Shown piece by piece: positions 29,203 through 40,413 of a stretch of 64,000 nucleotides of DNA. A program made the translations under genes and the position numbers. The notes under the pieces were generated by a model, which made no database searches, was not told the DNA's origin, and was given only the letters and a program-made list of their open reading frames with translations. Source of the DNA: Buchnera aphidicola (Cinara curtihirsuta). GTDB lineage: Bacteria > Pseudomonadota > Gammaproteobacteria > Enterobacterales > Enterobacteriaceae. Where the stretch lies: contig NZ_LR217700.1 of the NCBI RefSeq assembly GCF_900698895.1, forward strand, positions 248,001-312,000. Direction: 5' to 3'. The first letter of the stretch is position 1. Every line of letters starts with the position of its first letter.

Positions 29203-31293
29203 TTATTTTTCATTAATATTTTTCATACTTAATCTAATACGACCTTGTCGATCTACTTCTAATACTTTTACGGAAATAATTTGATCGATTTTTAAATAAT
29301 TAATTACTTTATCTACTCTTTTATTTGAAATTTGAGAAATATGTATTAAACCTTCCTTTCCTAGACCAATAGATACAAAAGCACCAAAATCAAGAATACG
29401 AGTTACTTTTCCCGAATAAACTTTTCCAATTTTAATGTCTTCAGTAATTTCCTTAATTCTACGAATAGCATTTTTAGCTTTTTTTCCAATAGTTGCTGAT
29501 ATTTTTACTACTCCATCATCTTTAATTTCAATAATAGTTCCAGTTTCTTCTGTCAACATTCTAATTATAGAACCGCCTTTACCAATTACATCTTTTATTT
29601 TTTCAGGATTAATTTTTATTGTATAAATTCTAGGAGCAAATTTTGAAATATCACTTCTAGGAATTTGTAAAGTTGTTTCCATAATATCTAAAATTTTTAA
29701 TCTTGCTACCCTCGCTTTATACAAAGAGTCCCTAATAATATTAATTGTAATGCCAGAAATTTTTATATCCATTTGTAAGGCAGTAATACCCACTCTACTA
29801 CCTGAAACTTTAAAATCCATATCACCTAAATAATCTTCATCTCCTAAAATATCTGATAAAATCACATAAGAATCATTTTCTTTTATTAAACCCATAGCAA
29901 TTCCTGCAATTGCTGATTTAATAGGTACTCCAGCATCCATTAAAGCTAAAGATGCACCACATACAGAAGCCATTGAAGAAGAACCATTTGATTCTGTAAT
30001 TTCAGAAACTAAACGAATTGTATAAGGAAATTCTTCAATATTAGGCATTACAGCTAAAAAACTACGTTTAGCTAACTTTCCATGACCTATTTCTCTTCTT
30101 TTGGGTGATCCAACAATTCCAATTTCACCTACAGAATATGGCGGAAAATTATAATGAAATAAAAAATTATCAGTCCTGTCTCCCAAAAGATCATCTAAAT
30201 TTTGTGCATCTCTAGATGTTCCTAAAGTAGCAGATACTAAAGCTTGTGTTTCACCTCTAGTAAATAAAGCAGATCCATGAACTCTAGGAAGCACGCCCGT
30301 TCTTACATCAATATACCTAATTACATCATTTTCTCTACCATCAATTCTTAATTTTCCTTTTAAAATACGTTTTCGTACAATATTACGTTCTAATAAATAT
30401 ATATTTTCTTCAATTTTAGCTGCTGTTAAAGTATTATCATTATTTAATAAATCTATAATTAATTTTTGTTTAATATCACTTAATTTTTTTAATCTCTCTT
30501 TTTTTGTAAAAATATGATATGCTTGATCAATATCTTTTTTAATTTTTTTAGAAATTAAATTATATAATGTTTTATCTGGTCTATATATATTAGAATTAAT
30601 ATTTGGAATTTTATTTGCTTTTTTAGAAAATAAATAAATATTATCAATTAATAATTTTTGATTTTCGTGTCCAAATAAAATAGCATTTAAAATCTCTTCT
30701 TCAGCTAATATATTAGCTTCAGCTTCAACCATAAAAATAGTATCTTCAGTACCTGAAACAACTAAATCTAAAAAACTCTTTTTAATTTCCTCTGTAGAAG
30801 GATTTAATATATATTTATTATTTATCAATCCAACACGCGCTACACCTATTGGACCCAGAAAAGGTAAACCTGATAAACATAAAACTGCAGAAGAACCTAT
30901 AATAGAAATTATATCTGGACTTATTTGAGGATTTACTGAAATAACTGTTACAATAATTTGCACTTCATTTAAAAAATCCTTAGGAAACAAAGGACGTATA
31001 GGTCTATCAATTAATCTAGAAATTAAAATCTCATTTTCACTAGGTCTACCTTCACGACGAAAAAAACCTCCTGGAATTCTACCAGCAGCATAAGTACGTT
31101 CTTGATAGTTTACAATTAAAGGAAAAAATTTTTGTCCTATTGGAACTGAAGTATCACTAACTATAGTAACTAAAACGGTCGTATCATCCATACTAGCTAA
31201 AACTGCAGCAGTAGCTTGCCGAGCTATCACTCCAGTTTCTAAAACAATAGAATGATTACCATATTTAAATTTATGTGTAATTGGTTTTAACAA
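29203..31293 (-). CDS. pnp: Polynucleotide phosphorylase
   Basis: A 3'-5' phosphorolytic exoribonuclease. I place the start at a TTG (31293): the protein then begins MLKPITHKF like E. coli MLNPIVRKF, and AAGG at 31303-31306 lies 9 nt upstream. The ATG at 31302 would touch that AAGG. The result is 696 residues (711 in E. coli). Order: RNase PH domain 1, helical domain, RNase PH domain 2 ([18 protein letters not shown]), KH ([12 protein letters not shown]) and S1 ([17 protein letters not shown]). It follows rpsO with a terminator-like hairpin between. Confidence 0.97.
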   Translation of the reverse strand: MLKPITHKFKYGNHSIVLETGVIARQATAAVLASMDDTTVLVTIVSDTSVPIGQKFFPLIVNYQERTYAAGRIPGGFFRREGRPSENEILISRLIDRPIRPLFPKDFLNEVQIIVTVISVNPQISPDIISIIGSSAVLCLSGLPFLGPIGVARVGLINNKYILNPSTEEIKKSFLDLVVSGTEDTIFMVEAEANILAEEEILNAILFGHENQKLLIDNIYLFSKKANKIPNINSNIYRPDKTLYNLISKKIKKDIDQAYHIFTKKERLKKLSDIKQKLIIDLLNNDNTLTAAKIEENIYLLERNIVRKRILKGKLRIDGRENDVIRYIDVRTGVLPRVHGSALFTRGETQALVSATLGTSRDAQNLDDLLGDRTDNFLFHYNFPPYSVGEIGIVGSPKRREIGHGKLAKRSFLAVMPNIEEFPYTIRLVSEITESNGSSSMASVCGASLALMDAGVPIKSAIAGIAMGLIKENDSYVILSDILGDEDYLGDMDFKVSGSRVGITALQMDIKISGITINIIRDSLYKARVARLKILDIMETTLQIPRSDISKFAPRIYTIKINPEKIKDVIGKGGSIIRMLTEETGTIIEIKDDGVVKISATIGKKAKNAIRRIKEITEDIKIGKVYSGKVTRILDFGAFVSIGLGKEGLIHISQISNKRVDKVINYLKIDQIISVKVLEVDRQGRIRLSMKNINEK

Positions 31294-31403
31294 AATCAAC
31301 ATCCTTAAAAATGATTTAAAAAAATATTTATATTTTATTAAAAATAACTCTTTACATTAAGAATTCAAAAAAATATTTTTATCTCTTACAAATATAAAGA
31401 TAT

Positions 31404-31430
31404 AAAAAAAGAGCCGTGAAAGCTCTTTTC
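31404..31430 (-). terminator. Rho-independent terminator between rpsO and pnp
   Basis: Read on minus, AAAAGAGC (31422-31429 complement), a 7-nt loop and GCTCTTTT make an 8-bp stem that runs into TTTTTTT (31404-31410). It lies 69 bp after the rpsO stop. E. coli also has an intercistronic rpsO terminator with partial read-through into pnp, so the arrangement looks conserved. Confidence 0.8.
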
Positions 31431-31497
31431 TATATATATAATTATACTCTATTTACTATTATATTTTAATGTTATATAATAACAATTATTTAATATT

Positions 31498-31767
31498 TTA
31501 ATAACGTAAACCTAAATCTTTAATTAAATATAGATAATGTTTATGTTTTTTAGATTTTATATAATCTAATAATTTTCTACGGCGAGCAACCATATTCAAT
31601 AATCCTTTACGACCACAATGATCATCTTTATTAATAGAAAAATGTTTTTGTAAATGGTTTATTTTTTTAGTTAATAATGCAACTTGAACTGAAGAATTTC
31701 CACTATTGCTATATAATTTTCCATATTTTATAATTAAATGTTTTATTGCTAATTTATCTTTTAACAT
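31498..31767 (-). CDS. rpsO: 30S ribosomal protein S15
   Basis: An 89-residue primary 16S rRNA-binding protein, the same length as in E. coli. Conserved features are GNSSVQVALLTKKINHLQKHF, KDDHCGRKGLLNMVARRRKLLDYI and the C-terminal YLYLIKDLGLRY. It sits in the usual truB-rpsO-pnp order. Confidence 0.98.
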   Translation of the reverse strand: MLKDKLAIKHLIIKYGKLYSNSGNSSVQVALLTKKINHLQKHFSINKDDHCGRKGLLNMVARRRKLLDYIKSKKHKHYLYLIKDLGLRY

Positions 31768-31832
31768 AAATATACCTTATATACTTTTTTATTAAATAGA
31801 ATAATATTATAATTTTTTATAAAAAATTATAA

Positions 31833-32768
31833 TTAATTATGAAAAATACATTCTGGTTTTAATAAACCTGATGTATTTACTCTCCCAATTCCTAAAAATA
31901 TATTATTTAATTTTTTAAAAACCCGAACTAAACCAGTATTAAAAGGTAAAATTAAAAAAATACATTTATTTTTCTGAAAATCTTTAGCATCTTTTTCAAG
32001 TAGTTTTGTTTTAGGATATTTTAAAAATACTGAACTAACAGGCAATAAAAACGTATTTAATGTATTAAAAATACATAATTTATTTTCTTTTTGTATATAT
32101 TTTTTATTAATAAAAAATAAATCAGATAATGTAATTAATTGTGATGAATTATAAGGACCTACTCTTAAACGGCGTAAAAAAATTACATGTGCTCCACAAT
32201 GTAATTTTCTTCCAATATCATATACTAAACTACGAATATATGTTCCCTTAGAACATACAACTGTAAATTCTAAAAAACAATTAATAAATTTAATAAATTT
32301 TAATTGATAAATTATTAATTTTCTTTTATGACGAGGAATTGTAATACCTATCCGAGCATATTTATATAATGGTATTCCATTATGTTTAATAGCTGAAAAC
32401 ATAGGTGGAATCTGGTGAATTTCTCCAATAAAATTTTTTAGAATTTCAGTTATATCATTAATATTAACACATACTGATTGAGTCTCTAATACTTCTCCAG
32501 ATAAATCTCCAGTAACAGTACTTTCTCCTAATTTGGCTATTACATGATATTTTTTTACTGAATCAGTTAAATATTTTGAAAATTTTGTTGCCTTACCAAA
32601 TAAAACAGGTAGCATACCAGTAGCTAGAGGATCCAATGAACCTGAATAACCTACTTTTTTAGCAAAAAAAATTCTTTTAATCTGCTGTAATACACAATTA
32701 GAAGAAACTCCTTTTGGTTTATCTAGCAATAATATTCCAGTATAATTCATACTGTTTCTATAATCCAT
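31833..32768 (-). CDS. truB: tRNA pseudouridine(55) synthase TruB
   Basis: Makes pseudouridine 55 in the T loop of elongator tRNAs. It has 311 residues against 314 in E. coli. GILLLDKPKGVSSN begins the fold and the catalytic Asp46 lies in GSLDPLATGMLP. CSKGTYIRSLVYDIG and GAHVIFLRRLRVGPY are conserved, followed by a PUA-like C-terminal domain. AGG 6 nt before the ATG at 32768 supports the start; a later Met at codon 7 is possible. It lies between rbfA and rpsO as in E. coli. Confidence 0.96.
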   Translation of the reverse strand: MDYRNSMNYTGILLLDKPKGVSSNCVLQQIKRIFFAKKVGYSGSLDPLATGMLPVLFGKATKFSKYLTDSVKKYHVIAKLGESTVTGDLSGEVLETQSVCVNINDITEILKNFIGEIHQIPPMFSAIKHNGIPLYKYARIGITIPRHKRKLIIYQLKFIKFINCFLEFTVVCSKGTYIRSLVYDIGRKLHCGAHVIFLRRLRVGPYNSSQLITLSDLFFINKKYIQKENKLCIFNTLNTFLLPVSSVFLKYPKTKLLEKDAKDFQKNKCIFLILPFNTGLVRVFKKLNNIFLGIGRVNTSGLLKPECIFHN

Positions 32769-32809
32769 TTTAAACCTATATTTATATTACTTTAATACTA
32801 AATTATTAA

Positions 32810-33169
32810 TTAGTTCAATATACGATTACTAATTAATTTTGAAATAAAAATACCATTAATGAAAGAAACATCATGAATAAAACATAATCTTGGAACAATA
32901 CGTAAGTATATATTCTTATTGAGACATGAACGAATAAATCCCTCCGCTCCTTTTAATATATTTAATATTAATTCAATATATTTTTTATTTTTATACTGTA
33001 AAAAAGTAATAAATACTTTAGCATAACTTAAATCTAATGATAACTTTACTTCCGAAATTGTTATTAATAAATTAATTCTTGGATCTTTTAAACGAAATTG
33101 AATAATTGTAGCAATTTCTTTATGTAAACTACGTTCTAATCGCATAGATCGACTAAAATCTTTTAACAT
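32810..33169 (-). CDS. rbfA: 30S ribosome-binding factor RbfA
   Basis: A late 16S rRNA maturation and cold-adaptation factor. The start at 33169 (MLKDFSRSMRLERSLHKEIA) has AGGA 7-10 nt upstream; an in-frame TTG at 33193 adds eight residues without homology. It has 119 residues against 133 in E. coli. The KH-like core keeps FRLKDPRINLL, SLDLSYAKVFITF and GFIRSCLNKNIYLRIVP. The disordered C-terminal tail of E. coli is missing. Confidence 0.94.
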   Translation of the reverse strand: MLKDFSRSMRLERSLHKEIATIIQFRLKDPRINLLITISEVKLSLDLSYAKVFITFLQYKNKKYIELILNILKGAEGFIRSCLNKNIYLRIVPRLCFIHDVSFINGIFISKLISNRILN

Positions 33170-33222
33170 ATTATTTCCTACTAATAATAACAATATTTTT
33201 ATGTATAAAATTATTAAATTAT

Positions 33223-35460
33223 TTATTTAATTACTTGAAAAACCTCAATAATATCACCGATATGAATATCATTATAATTTTTTACTCCAACACCACATTC
33301 AATTCCACTATATACTTCTACAACATCTTCCTTAAAACGACGTAATGATTCTAACTCTCCTTCATAAATAACAATATTATTTCTCAAGATTCTTATTGGA
33401 TTCGTCTTTTTAATAACACCCTCTATAACTATACAACCAGAAACTAATCCAAATTTAGGAGATTTAAATATACTTCTTACTTCTGCTAAACCAATAATTT
33501 TTTGTTTATGTATAGGAATTAACAAACCAGACATAATCTTTTTAATATCATCAATTAAATCATATATTATCGAATAATATCGAATATCCAAACGTTCTGA
33601 TTCTATAATTTTTTTTGCAGAAATATTAGCTCTTATATTAAAACCTATTAGAATAGATGAAGTAGTAATACTTAAATATACATCAGTTTCTGTAATAGCT
33701 CCTACACCAGACATTATAATATTAATTTTAATAGTCTTATCAGATAATAATCTTAATGAATCTAATATTGCTTCCAAAGAACCTTGAACATCTGCTTTTA
33801 AAATAATATTTAAATCTGATATTTTATTCGTATTAATTTTAGTAAATAAATTATCTATATCGGTTTTTTTTTGATTAAAAAATTTTTTTTCTTTAATTTT
33901 TACTTTTCGATAAATAGAAACTGCTTTTGCTTTTTTTTCATTATGAACAACTGTTAATATATCTCCTATATTCGGAACTCCAGATAATCCTAATATCTCT
34001 ACTGGTATAGAAGGACTAGCCGATAAAATATTTTTATGAAATTCATCTCTAAGTAATTTTATTTTTCCATATTCTGTACCACATATGATAATATCATTTA
34101 AATGTAAAGTTCCTTCTTTTATTAATACTGTAGCTACAGGTCCACATTTTATATCTAAAAAAGATTCAATTACTACACCGGAAGCCATTCCATTATATAC
34201 TGATTTTAATTCTAACATTTCAGACTGAAGTAAAATTACAGATAATAACTCATCAATTCCAAAACCTGTTTTTGCTGAAACTAATACAAATATATTTTCT
34301 CCACCAAGTTCTTCAGAAATAACAGAATATTTAACTAAATCTTTTTTAATTTTTTCTACATAAACGTTAGTTTTATCAATTTTATTAATAGCTACTATAA
34401 TTGGAACATTTGCATTTTTTGCGTGCTGAATTGCTTCTATAGTTTGAGGCATTACACCATCATCTACAGCAACTACTAAAACAACTATATCGGTAATTTT
34501 AGTTCCTCGTGCTCTCATAGCAGTAAAGGCAGAATGACCTGGGGTATCTAAAAAAGTAATAATTCCATGTGGTGTATTTACATGATAAGCACCAATATGC
34601 TGAGTAATACCACCTAATTCTTTTGAAACTACTTTAGTAGATCGAATATAATCTAATAAAGATGTTTTTCCGTGATCTACATGTCCCATTATAGTAACAA
34701 CAGGAGGTCTTGTTTTTTTTATTAAATTATCTAAATTACGATTTTTCATTAAAGATATTTCTAATTCATCATCATGACGAATAAGAACTTTATGACCCAT
34801 TTCCTCCGCTACTAATTGAGCTGTATCTTTATCTAGTATTTGATTAATAGTAGCTGAAATACCTAAGCTTAATAATTTTTTAATAACTTTAATACTTTTA
34901 ACTGACATTTTATTAGATAATTCTAATACAGAAATATCATTAAAAATGATAATTGGCTTATTAAAATTCTTGGAAGGTTTATTAAACTTTTGATGTAATA
35001 TAGAATTTTTTATTCTATATTCTTTATTTTTTTTTTTATAATTTAAAAAACGTTTATCAGATGCTTTTGAAGAAAAAATAACATTTTTTTTATTATTTTT
35101 ATTATTACCAGATAATCTATTTAATTTATTATCAATATAATTTTTTTTTATTTTTTTAGAATCCTGGTTATTTTGTATATTTTTTTTATTTTCATTTATT
35201 AAAATATCAGAATCTGATTTTTTATTTTTTAAAATATTTTTTTTATTTAATGGGTTGTAAATAGATATTTTCTTCTTTATTTTTTTTTTAAATATAGTAC
35301 TAGTATTTTTTTTATTTATATTTTGAAAAGGAAGATCTGATTCAATAAACTTAGAACGCACTAAATTTGTTGATTTTTTTTTATTAATTGATAATTTTTT
35401 TTTCTTATCTTTCTGTAATAATTGATCGTTATTTTTGTATCTTGTTTTTTTAAATTTCAC
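33223..35460 (-). CDS. infB: Translation initiation factor IF-2
   Basis: The GTPase that brings initiator fMet-tRNA to the 30S subunit. The longest frame starts with GTG at 35460 and gives 745 residues against 890 in E. coli. The G domain has GHVDHGKT at 259-266, DTPGHSAF, and NKID. Domains C1 and C2 are complete, ending [19 protein letters not shown]. The segment 1-165 is Lys/Asn low-complexity, and the usual N-terminal helix bundle is not recognisable. A weak GAGA is 12 nt before the GTG, so the true start is less certain. A T9 tract at 35279-35289 area stays in frame. Confidence 0.95.
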   Translation of the reverse strand: MKFKKTRYKNNDQLLQKDKKKKLSINKKKSTNLVRSKFIESDLPFQNINKKNTSTIFKKKIKKKISIYNPLNKKNILKNKKSDSDILINENKKNIQNNQDSKKIKKNYIDNKLNRLSGNNKNNKKNVIFSSKASDKRFLNYKKKNKEYRIKNSILHQKFNKPSKNFNKPIIIFNDISVLELSNKMSVKSIKVIKKLLSLGISATINQILDKDTAQLVAEEMGHKVLIRHDDELEISLMKNRNLDNLIKKTRPPVVTIMGHVDHGKTSLLDYIRSTKVVSKELGGITQHIGAYHVNTPHGIITFLDTPGHSAFTAMRARGTKITDIVVLVVAVDDGVMPQTIEAIQHAKNANVPIIVAINKIDKTNVYVEKIKKDLVKYSVISEELGGENIFVLVSAKTGFGIDELLSVILLQSEMLELKSVYNGMASGVVIESFLDIKCGPVATVLIKEGTLHLNDIIICGTEYGKIKLLRDEFHKNILSASPSIPVEILGLSGVPNIGDILTVVHNEKKAKAVSIYRKVKIKEKKFFNQKKTDIDNLFTKINTNKISDLNIILKADVQGSLEAILDSLRLLSDKTIKINIIMSGVGAITETDVYLSITTSSILIGFNIRANISAKKIIESERLDIRYYSIIYDLIDDIKKIMSGLLIPIHKQKIIGLAEVRSIFKSPKFGLVSGCIVIEGVIKKTNPIRILRNNIVIYEGELESLRRFKEDVVEVYSGIECGVGVKNYNDIHIGDIIEVFQVIK

Positions 35461-35795
35461 TGGTAAAATTATCTCTTTTATTTTAAGTGTAAATTCAATT
35501 AAAGATTAATATTATAAAAATTTTATTAAAATAATATATCAAAAAATATATTTAATAAATACTATTTTTTATTCAATTATTTAATATATATAAAAAACAT
35601 ATTTATTTAAATATATTTAAATTACTATTTTTTTAAAAAATTATTTGATATAATCTACATTTTATAATTCTTAATAAAAAAAATTATTTTATTAAAAATT
35701 TATATATTTTTATTTAAAAAAATATTACCAAATTTTTTAAAAATGATTTTATTTTTTTAAAAAATTTGTTATTATAATTACTATTATATTTTATT
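35461..35795. other. Gap between nusA and infB, no gene seen
   Basis: In E. coli nusA and infB lie about 25 bp apart; here 335 bp of A/T-rich sequence separate them. No frame resembles the missing IF-2 N-terminal domain. A short in-frame extension upstream of the infB GTG ends at a TAA about 45 bp further up. It may now hold a separate infB promoter, though none stands out. Confidence 0.5.
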
Positions 35796-37283
35796 TTATT
35801 TATTTTCATTAAACCAACAAATATTACGTGCTTCCATTATTAATTGACCTGCTTGTATAGCTGTTAATATAGAAATATCATTTAAATCATCAATACTTTT
35901 TTCAGCTAAATGTTCTAAAGTATATATTTTTTTTTCTATTAATTTTTGAATTACAACTTCATTAATATTTTTTAAGCAAGATAGTTCTGAATTTGAATAA
36001 TGCTTACAAAATATTTTTACTAGTTTTTCTTGATCATTTTTTAAAATTAGTTTTGCTTTTCTTTTTATTTTTAAAATAATATTATTTTTAATGCCTTTAA
36101 TTGATAATAATTGATGTATAGATGCATCAGCAATGGATTGTATAGAAGAAAATCCTGAATGAAATAATAATGAAATATCATTTTCTGTAAGTTGAAGTTG
36201 ATTTTTAAAAATATAAAAAAAATCTTTTTTTTCTAATTTATTGTCTTTTATTAGAGTATCTGGAGTCATAATATTTAATTCCCATCCGGTTAACTGAGAT
36301 GCTAAACGAACATTTTGTCCATTTCTTCCAATTGCTTGAGCTAAATTATATTCTTCAACAGACACGTTAATAGTATGATTATAATCATCTAAAATAATTG
36401 ATGATACATCAGCAGGAGCCATAGAATTAATAACAAATTTTTCTGGATTATGATCCCATAAAATTATATCAATCCTTTCTCCTCCTAGTTCACTAGAAAC
36501 TGCTTGAACTCTGGCTCCTCGAATTCCAACACAAGCACCTACAGGATCAATTCTACTATCATATGTCATAACAGCTATTTTTGATCTTGAACCAGGATCT
36601 CGAGCAATAGCCTTTATTTCTACTACTTTTTCTCCTATTTCAGGAACTTCAATACGAAACAATTCAATTAACATATCTGATCTTGATCTACTAATAAATA
36701 GTTGTACACCTCTAGATTCACAAGAAATATTATATAATACACCTCGTACTCTATCATTAATTCTAAAATTTTCTCTTGGTAACATATCTTCACGCATAAT
36801 TATACCTTCAATATTATTACCAATATCCAAGATAATATAATCTCGATTAATTTTTTTAACAATTCCTATAATAATTCGACCTTTTTTTTCATAAAACTGA
36901 CTAATAATAATTTCTCTTTCTGCTTCTTTTACTTTTTGTATAATAACTTGTTTAGCTATTTGAGTTGCAATACGATCAAAAGTTACAGAATTAATACAGT
37001 CCTCTACATAATCATTTAATTTTATAGTATTATTTTCAAATCGAGCAGCTTCTAATGTAATTTCTTTTGTTGGATTAGATACAGTCTTTACTACTAACCA
37101 TCTTCGATATGTATTAAAGCTACCATTATTACGATTTATGCATACTCTAACATTTATATCTTGATTATATTTTTTTTTTGTAGCAATTGATAAGGCGCTT
37201 TCTAAAGCTTCAAAAATTTTCTCTCTGGGAATAGATTTTTCATGCGAAACAACATCTACTACAGATAATATTTTTTTATTCAT
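35796..37283 (-). CDS. nusA: Transcription termination/antitermination factor NusA
   Basis: An RNA polymerase-binding factor for pausing, termination and antitermination. It has 495 residues, the same as E. coli. Domains in order: N-terminal polymerase-binding domain (1-130), S1 (about 135-200, [20 protein letters not shown]), KH1 and KH2 ([40 protein letters not shown]), and two C-terminal acidic repeats (about 365-490). In E. coli rimP precedes nusA; here a tRNA-Leu gene and terminator do. Confidence 0.97.
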   Translation of the reverse strand: MNKKILSVVDVVSHEKSIPREKIFEALESALSIATKKKYNQDINVRVCINRNNGSFNTYRRWLVVKTVSNPTKEITLEAARFENNTIKLNDYVEDCINSVTFDRIATQIAKQVIIQKVKEAEREIIISQFYEKKGRIIIGIVKKINRDYIILDIGNNIEGIIMREDMLPRENFRINDRVRGVLYNISCESRGVQLFISRSRSDMLIELFRIEVPEIGEKVVEIKAIARDPGSRSKIAVMTYDSRIDPVGACVGIRGARVQAVSSELGGERIDIILWDHNPEKFVINSMAPADVSSIILDDYNHTINVSVEEYNLAQAIGRNGQNVRLASQLTGWELNIMTPDTLIKDNKLEKKDFFYIFKNQLQLTENDISLLFHSGFSSIQSIADASIHQLLSIKGIKNNIILKIKRKAKLILKNDQEKLVKIFCKHYSNSELSCLKNINEVVIQKLIEKKIYTLEHLAEKSIDDLNDISILTAIQAGQLIMEARNICWFNENK

Positions 37284-37464
37284 ATCAATTATCCTTAAAT
37301 TTAAATGGATATATTCAACTAAATAAATAATTCAAAGAAAAAGAAATTCTGTTAATCAAAATAAAAAAAATGATTTTTTATACACAAAATTATTTTTAAA
37401 TATGCTAAATTTTTACAATAGATATTTTCTAATGAAAAATTTTTATTTATTAAATAGTTGTAAT

Positions 37465-37489
37465 AAAAAACCCCGAAAATTTCGGGGTT
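37465..37489 (-). terminator. Rho-independent terminator after tRNA-Leu(GAG)
   Basis: The minus strand has a 9-bp stem AACCCCGAA/TTCGGGGTT with a 3-nt loop, running into TTTTTT (37465-37470 complement). It lies about 85 bp downstream of tRNA-Leu(GAG) and upstream of nusA. It is one of the most G+C-rich non-RNA elements here. It should separate tRNA transcription from nusA. Confidence 0.8.
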
Positions 37490-37571
37490 AAAATATTAAA
37501 TTTCCATTTTAATAAAAAATATATTTAATATAAAAAATTAAAAAAAAGAAAGAAAAAAGAAACATAATTTA

Positions 37572-37661
37572 TACCGAAGACGGGAATTGAACCCGTATAC
37601 TTATTTAAAATTAAGTACTATCCCCTCAAGATAGCGTGTCTACCAATTTCACCACTTCGGT
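37572..37661 (-). tRNA. tRNA-Leu (anticodon GAG)
   Basis: The minus strand folds with acceptor ACCGAAG (37655-37661) and CTTCGGT (37573-37579), discriminator A73, and anticodon loop CTTGAGG, so anticodon GAG. It has a long variable arm and T loop TTCAATT. It corresponds to E. coli leuU, which also lies between secG and nusA. The first pair is A1-U72 where E. coli has G1. Confidence 0.96.
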
Positions 37662-37743
37662 TAAGATCTTTATATTATTATTATAGTATAAATATTTTAA
37701 TAAATAAGCATAATTATAAAAATAAAATGATTTATATAAATAA

Positions 37744-37992
37744 TTATATATTTAAACTATATTGAGTCCAATAATTAAATTTACATAAAATTAAACTTAT
37801 TACAAAAAATAAAATTAATAATACTATTATTGTATATGTCATTACATAACTTTTCGAATGTTCAGTAAATAATTGAGAGGAATAATCACTGACATTAGAA
37901 GATAAATTACTTCCAGAACTAAATTGAAATATAATAAGAGAAATTAATATAAAAGAAATAAAAACAAAAATTATTAATAAAAACAAATGCAT
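37744..37992 (-). CDS. secG: Protein translocase subunit SecG
   Basis: A small inner-membrane partner of SecYE. Starting at 37992 (MHLFLLIIFVFISFILI) the protein aligns column by column with E. coli MYEALLVVFL; an ATG four codons earlier at 38004 is possible. It has 82 residues against 110. Two membrane segments (about 2-22 and 47-68) flank a polar loop with the shortened FSSGSNLSS segment. The long polar tail of E. coli is gone. Its place next to tRNA-Leu(GAG) matches E. coli. Confidence 0.87.
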   Translation of the reverse strand: MHLFLLIIFVFISFILISLIIFQFSSGSNLSSNVSDYSSQLFTEHSKSYVMTYTIIVLLILFFVISLILCKFNYWTQYSLNI

Positions 37993-38534
37993 ATAAAGCA
38001 CCATATATTATTTTAATACTTAAAATATAATTTATATAAAATATTTATATAATTAATTATTATTAATTTAAATTTATAAAAATTTTATATATTAAAAAAT
38101 AGTATATACTAATTAAAATAGTATATAAATAATTTTTATTTACTTTTAAAGTATTAAAATAATTTCTTATAAAAATATATATGTAAGTAAATATTTATAA
38201 AAAATACAAGTATTTAATAAAATATGTATAAATTTTATTTTTTAGTAATTATTAAACAGTTTTATCTAATAAAATACATGAAATTATTTTTTTAAAATAA
38301 AAAAATATATATTTTTTATAAATAGTTAATTTATTAATGATATCTATTATAAAAATAGATATCATTAAATTATAATAATAATATTTTTAATAATTATAAA
38401 TTTTATATAAATTATTTTTAAAAATAATTATAAGTAATAATATTTATATTTTTATAAAAAAAAATAACTATCACTATATAAAATAAATTAATTTTTTAAT
38501 AAAATAAAAAAATTTCTTTCTATAAAAATAATTT
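37993..38534. other. Gap where folP and glmM would lie; no gene seen
   Basis: In E. coli, folP and glmM lie between ftsH and secG. Here that slot is about 540 bp of A/T-rich sequence with no credible frame. It holds a 15-bp perfect palindrome at 38334-38368 (listed separately) and a smaller TATACTA/TAGTATA repeat at 38100-38127. Confidence 0.6.
38334..38368. repeat. 15-bp perfect inverted repeat downstream of ftsH
   Basis: TTAATGATATCTATT (38334-38348), a 5-nt loop, and the exact complement (38354-38368). It is the longest short-loop perfect stem I found outside RNA genes. It lies about 165 bp after the ftsH stop. No T run follows on minus. It may protect the ftsH mRNA end or be a relic. Confidence 0.6.
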
Positions 38535-40370
38535 TTAACGTAAATACCACCCATCTGGTACACGAACTGGTTTTCTAGACATTAAATCATCGATTTGAAA
38601 AGAATCTAATGTTTCATATTTCATTAAAGCATCTTTCATTGCATGTAAAATATCTATATTTTTACTTAAAATTTTCTTTGCTCTTTTATAATTGATTTTA
38701 ATTAGTAACTTTATTTCCTCATCAATAATTTGAGCTGTTTTATCTGAAATATATTTATTTTTTTCTATAGTCTGACCTAAAAAAACTTCTTTTTCTTCTT
38801 CTACATATGATAAAGGTCCTAATTTTTCTGAAAAACCCCATCGTGTAACCATATTTCTTGCTAAACTAGTAGCTAATTTTATATCACCATAAGAACCAGT
38901 TGAAACTTTATTGAAACCATAAATAATTTCTTCAGCTAAACGTCCGCCATATAAAGTAGATATTTTACTTTCTAATTTTTGACGACTTAAAATACGTGTG
39001 TCAGATAAAGGTAAAAATAATGTTAAACCTAAAGCATTTCCTCTAGGAATAATTGTAACTTTATGTACAGGATCATGATTAGGAACTAATCTACCAATGA
39101 TTACATGCCCAGATTCATGATATGCAGTAGATTCTCTTTGGAATTCTGTTGTTATAATAGATTTTTTTTCAGAACCCATTATGATTTTATCTCTAGATTT
39201 TTCAAAATCTAACATACTAACTACAGATTTATTAAATCTAGCAGCTAATAAAGCTGCCTCATTAACTAAATTAGCTAGATCTGCCCCTGAAAAACCAGGA
39301 GTACTTCGAGCTATAATAATAGGAATTACATCATTGGAAACAAGAATTTTTCGTATATGAATTTTCAATATTTCTTCTCTTCCCCTAATATCCGGCAAAG
39401 AAACTGTAACTTGTCGATCAAATCTACCAGGCCTTAAGAGAGCGGGATCAAGAACATCGGGACGATTAGTAGCTGCAATTAATATAATACCCTCATTACC
39501 TCCAAAACCATCCATTTCTACTAATATTTGATTTAATGTTTGGTCTCTTTCACTATGACTATTATTTGCATGTATACTTCTTTTTCTTCCAACCGCATCA
39601 ATTTCATCAATAAAAATTATACAAGGCGCACATTTTCTTGCATTTTCAAACATATCTCTAACTCTAGAAGCGCCAACACCTACAAACATTTCCACAAAAT
39701 CAGAACCTGATATTGCGAAAAAAGGAACATTAGCTTCACCAGCAATTGCCTTAGCTAATAATGTTTTTCCGGTTCCAGGAGGGCCAGACATTAATATCCC
39801 TCTAGGAATTTTTCCGCCAAGTCTTTTAAATCTATTTGGTTCTTTCAAATACTCAACTAATTCAGATACATCTTCTTTTGCTTCTTCGCATCCAGCAACA
39901 TCCGAAAAAGTAGTTTTAACTTTATTTTTCAATGATGTTTTAGCTCTACTTTTTCCAAATAAAAATGCTCCTTTACTTCCATTAACCTGTATATAATTTA
40001 TAAAAAAAATTAATATACCTACTAAAAAAAAAGAAGGAAACCAAGAAATAAAAATAGATAAAAAAATACCTCGACCTTTATTAGGATAATCACCTATAAT
40101 ATTAATCTTATGACTTAATAATACATCTAATAGTCTAAAATCATGAATAGGGATATATGTAATATAATGTGACATATCTTTTCTAATAACTGAAATTTTA
40201 TTTCCATTAATTCGAACTTCACGAATTTTATTTCTATTAACTTCTACTAAAAAAGTAGAATAATTAACTTCATAATTATTTAAATAATAATTATTTATTT
40301 TTTGAAATAAAGATATTCCTATAATTAAAATTAAAGACCATATAATGAAATTTTTAACTGTATTAGTCAA
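38535..40370 (-). CDS. ftsH: ATP-dependent zinc metalloprotease FtsH
   Basis: A membrane AAA+ protease for quality control of membrane proteins. The start is placed at TTG 40370 ([15 protein letters not shown]), with GGGG 7 nt upstream; a GTG at 40430 overlaps rlmE and has no ribosome binding site. It has 611 residues. Two membrane segments enclose a periplasmic domain ([18 protein letters not shown]). The AAA domain has [20 protein letters not shown] and [20 protein letters not shown]. The protease site HESGH keeps both zinc His and the Glu, and a distal Asp lies in the [12 protein letters not shown] segment. The C-terminal disordered tail is gone. Confidence 0.97.
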   Translation of the reverse strand: MTNTVKNFIIWSLILIIGISLFQKINNYYLNNYEVNYSTFLVEVNRNKIREVRINGNKISVIRKDMSHYITYIPIHDFRLLDVLLSHKINIIGDYPNKGRGIFLSIFISWFPSFFLVGILIFFINYIQVNGSKGAFLFGKSRAKTSLKNKVKTTFSDVAGCEEAKEDVSELVEYLKEPNRFKRLGGKIPRGILMSGPPGTGKTLLAKAIAGEANVPFFAISGSDFVEMFVGVGASRVRDMFENARKCAPCIIFIDEIDAVGRKRSIHANNSHSERDQTLNQILVEMDGFGGNEGIILIAATNRPDVLDPALLRPGRFDRQVTVSLPDIRGREEILKIHIRKILVSNDVIPIIIARSTPGFSGADLANLVNEAALLAARFNKSVVSMLDFEKSRDKIIMGSEKKSIITTEFQRESTAYHESGHVIIGRLVPNHDPVHKVTIIPRGNALGLTLFLPLSDTRILSRQKLESKISTLYGGRLAEEIIYGFNKVSTGSYGDIKLATSLARNMVTRWGFSEKLGPLSYVEEEKEVFLGQTIEKNKYISDKTAQIIDEEIKLLIKINYKRAKKILSKNIDILHAMKDALMKYETLDSFQIDDLMSRKPVRVPDGWYLR

Positions 40371-40413
40371 AAGATAACCCCACTTTATGTTTATATTAAA
40401 ATAAAATAAAAAA

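Noticed and set aside
28989-29213. 74-codon open frame between deaD and pnp
   Set aside because: Low-complexity hydrophobic sequence; nlpI would be here in E. coli but nothing resembles it.
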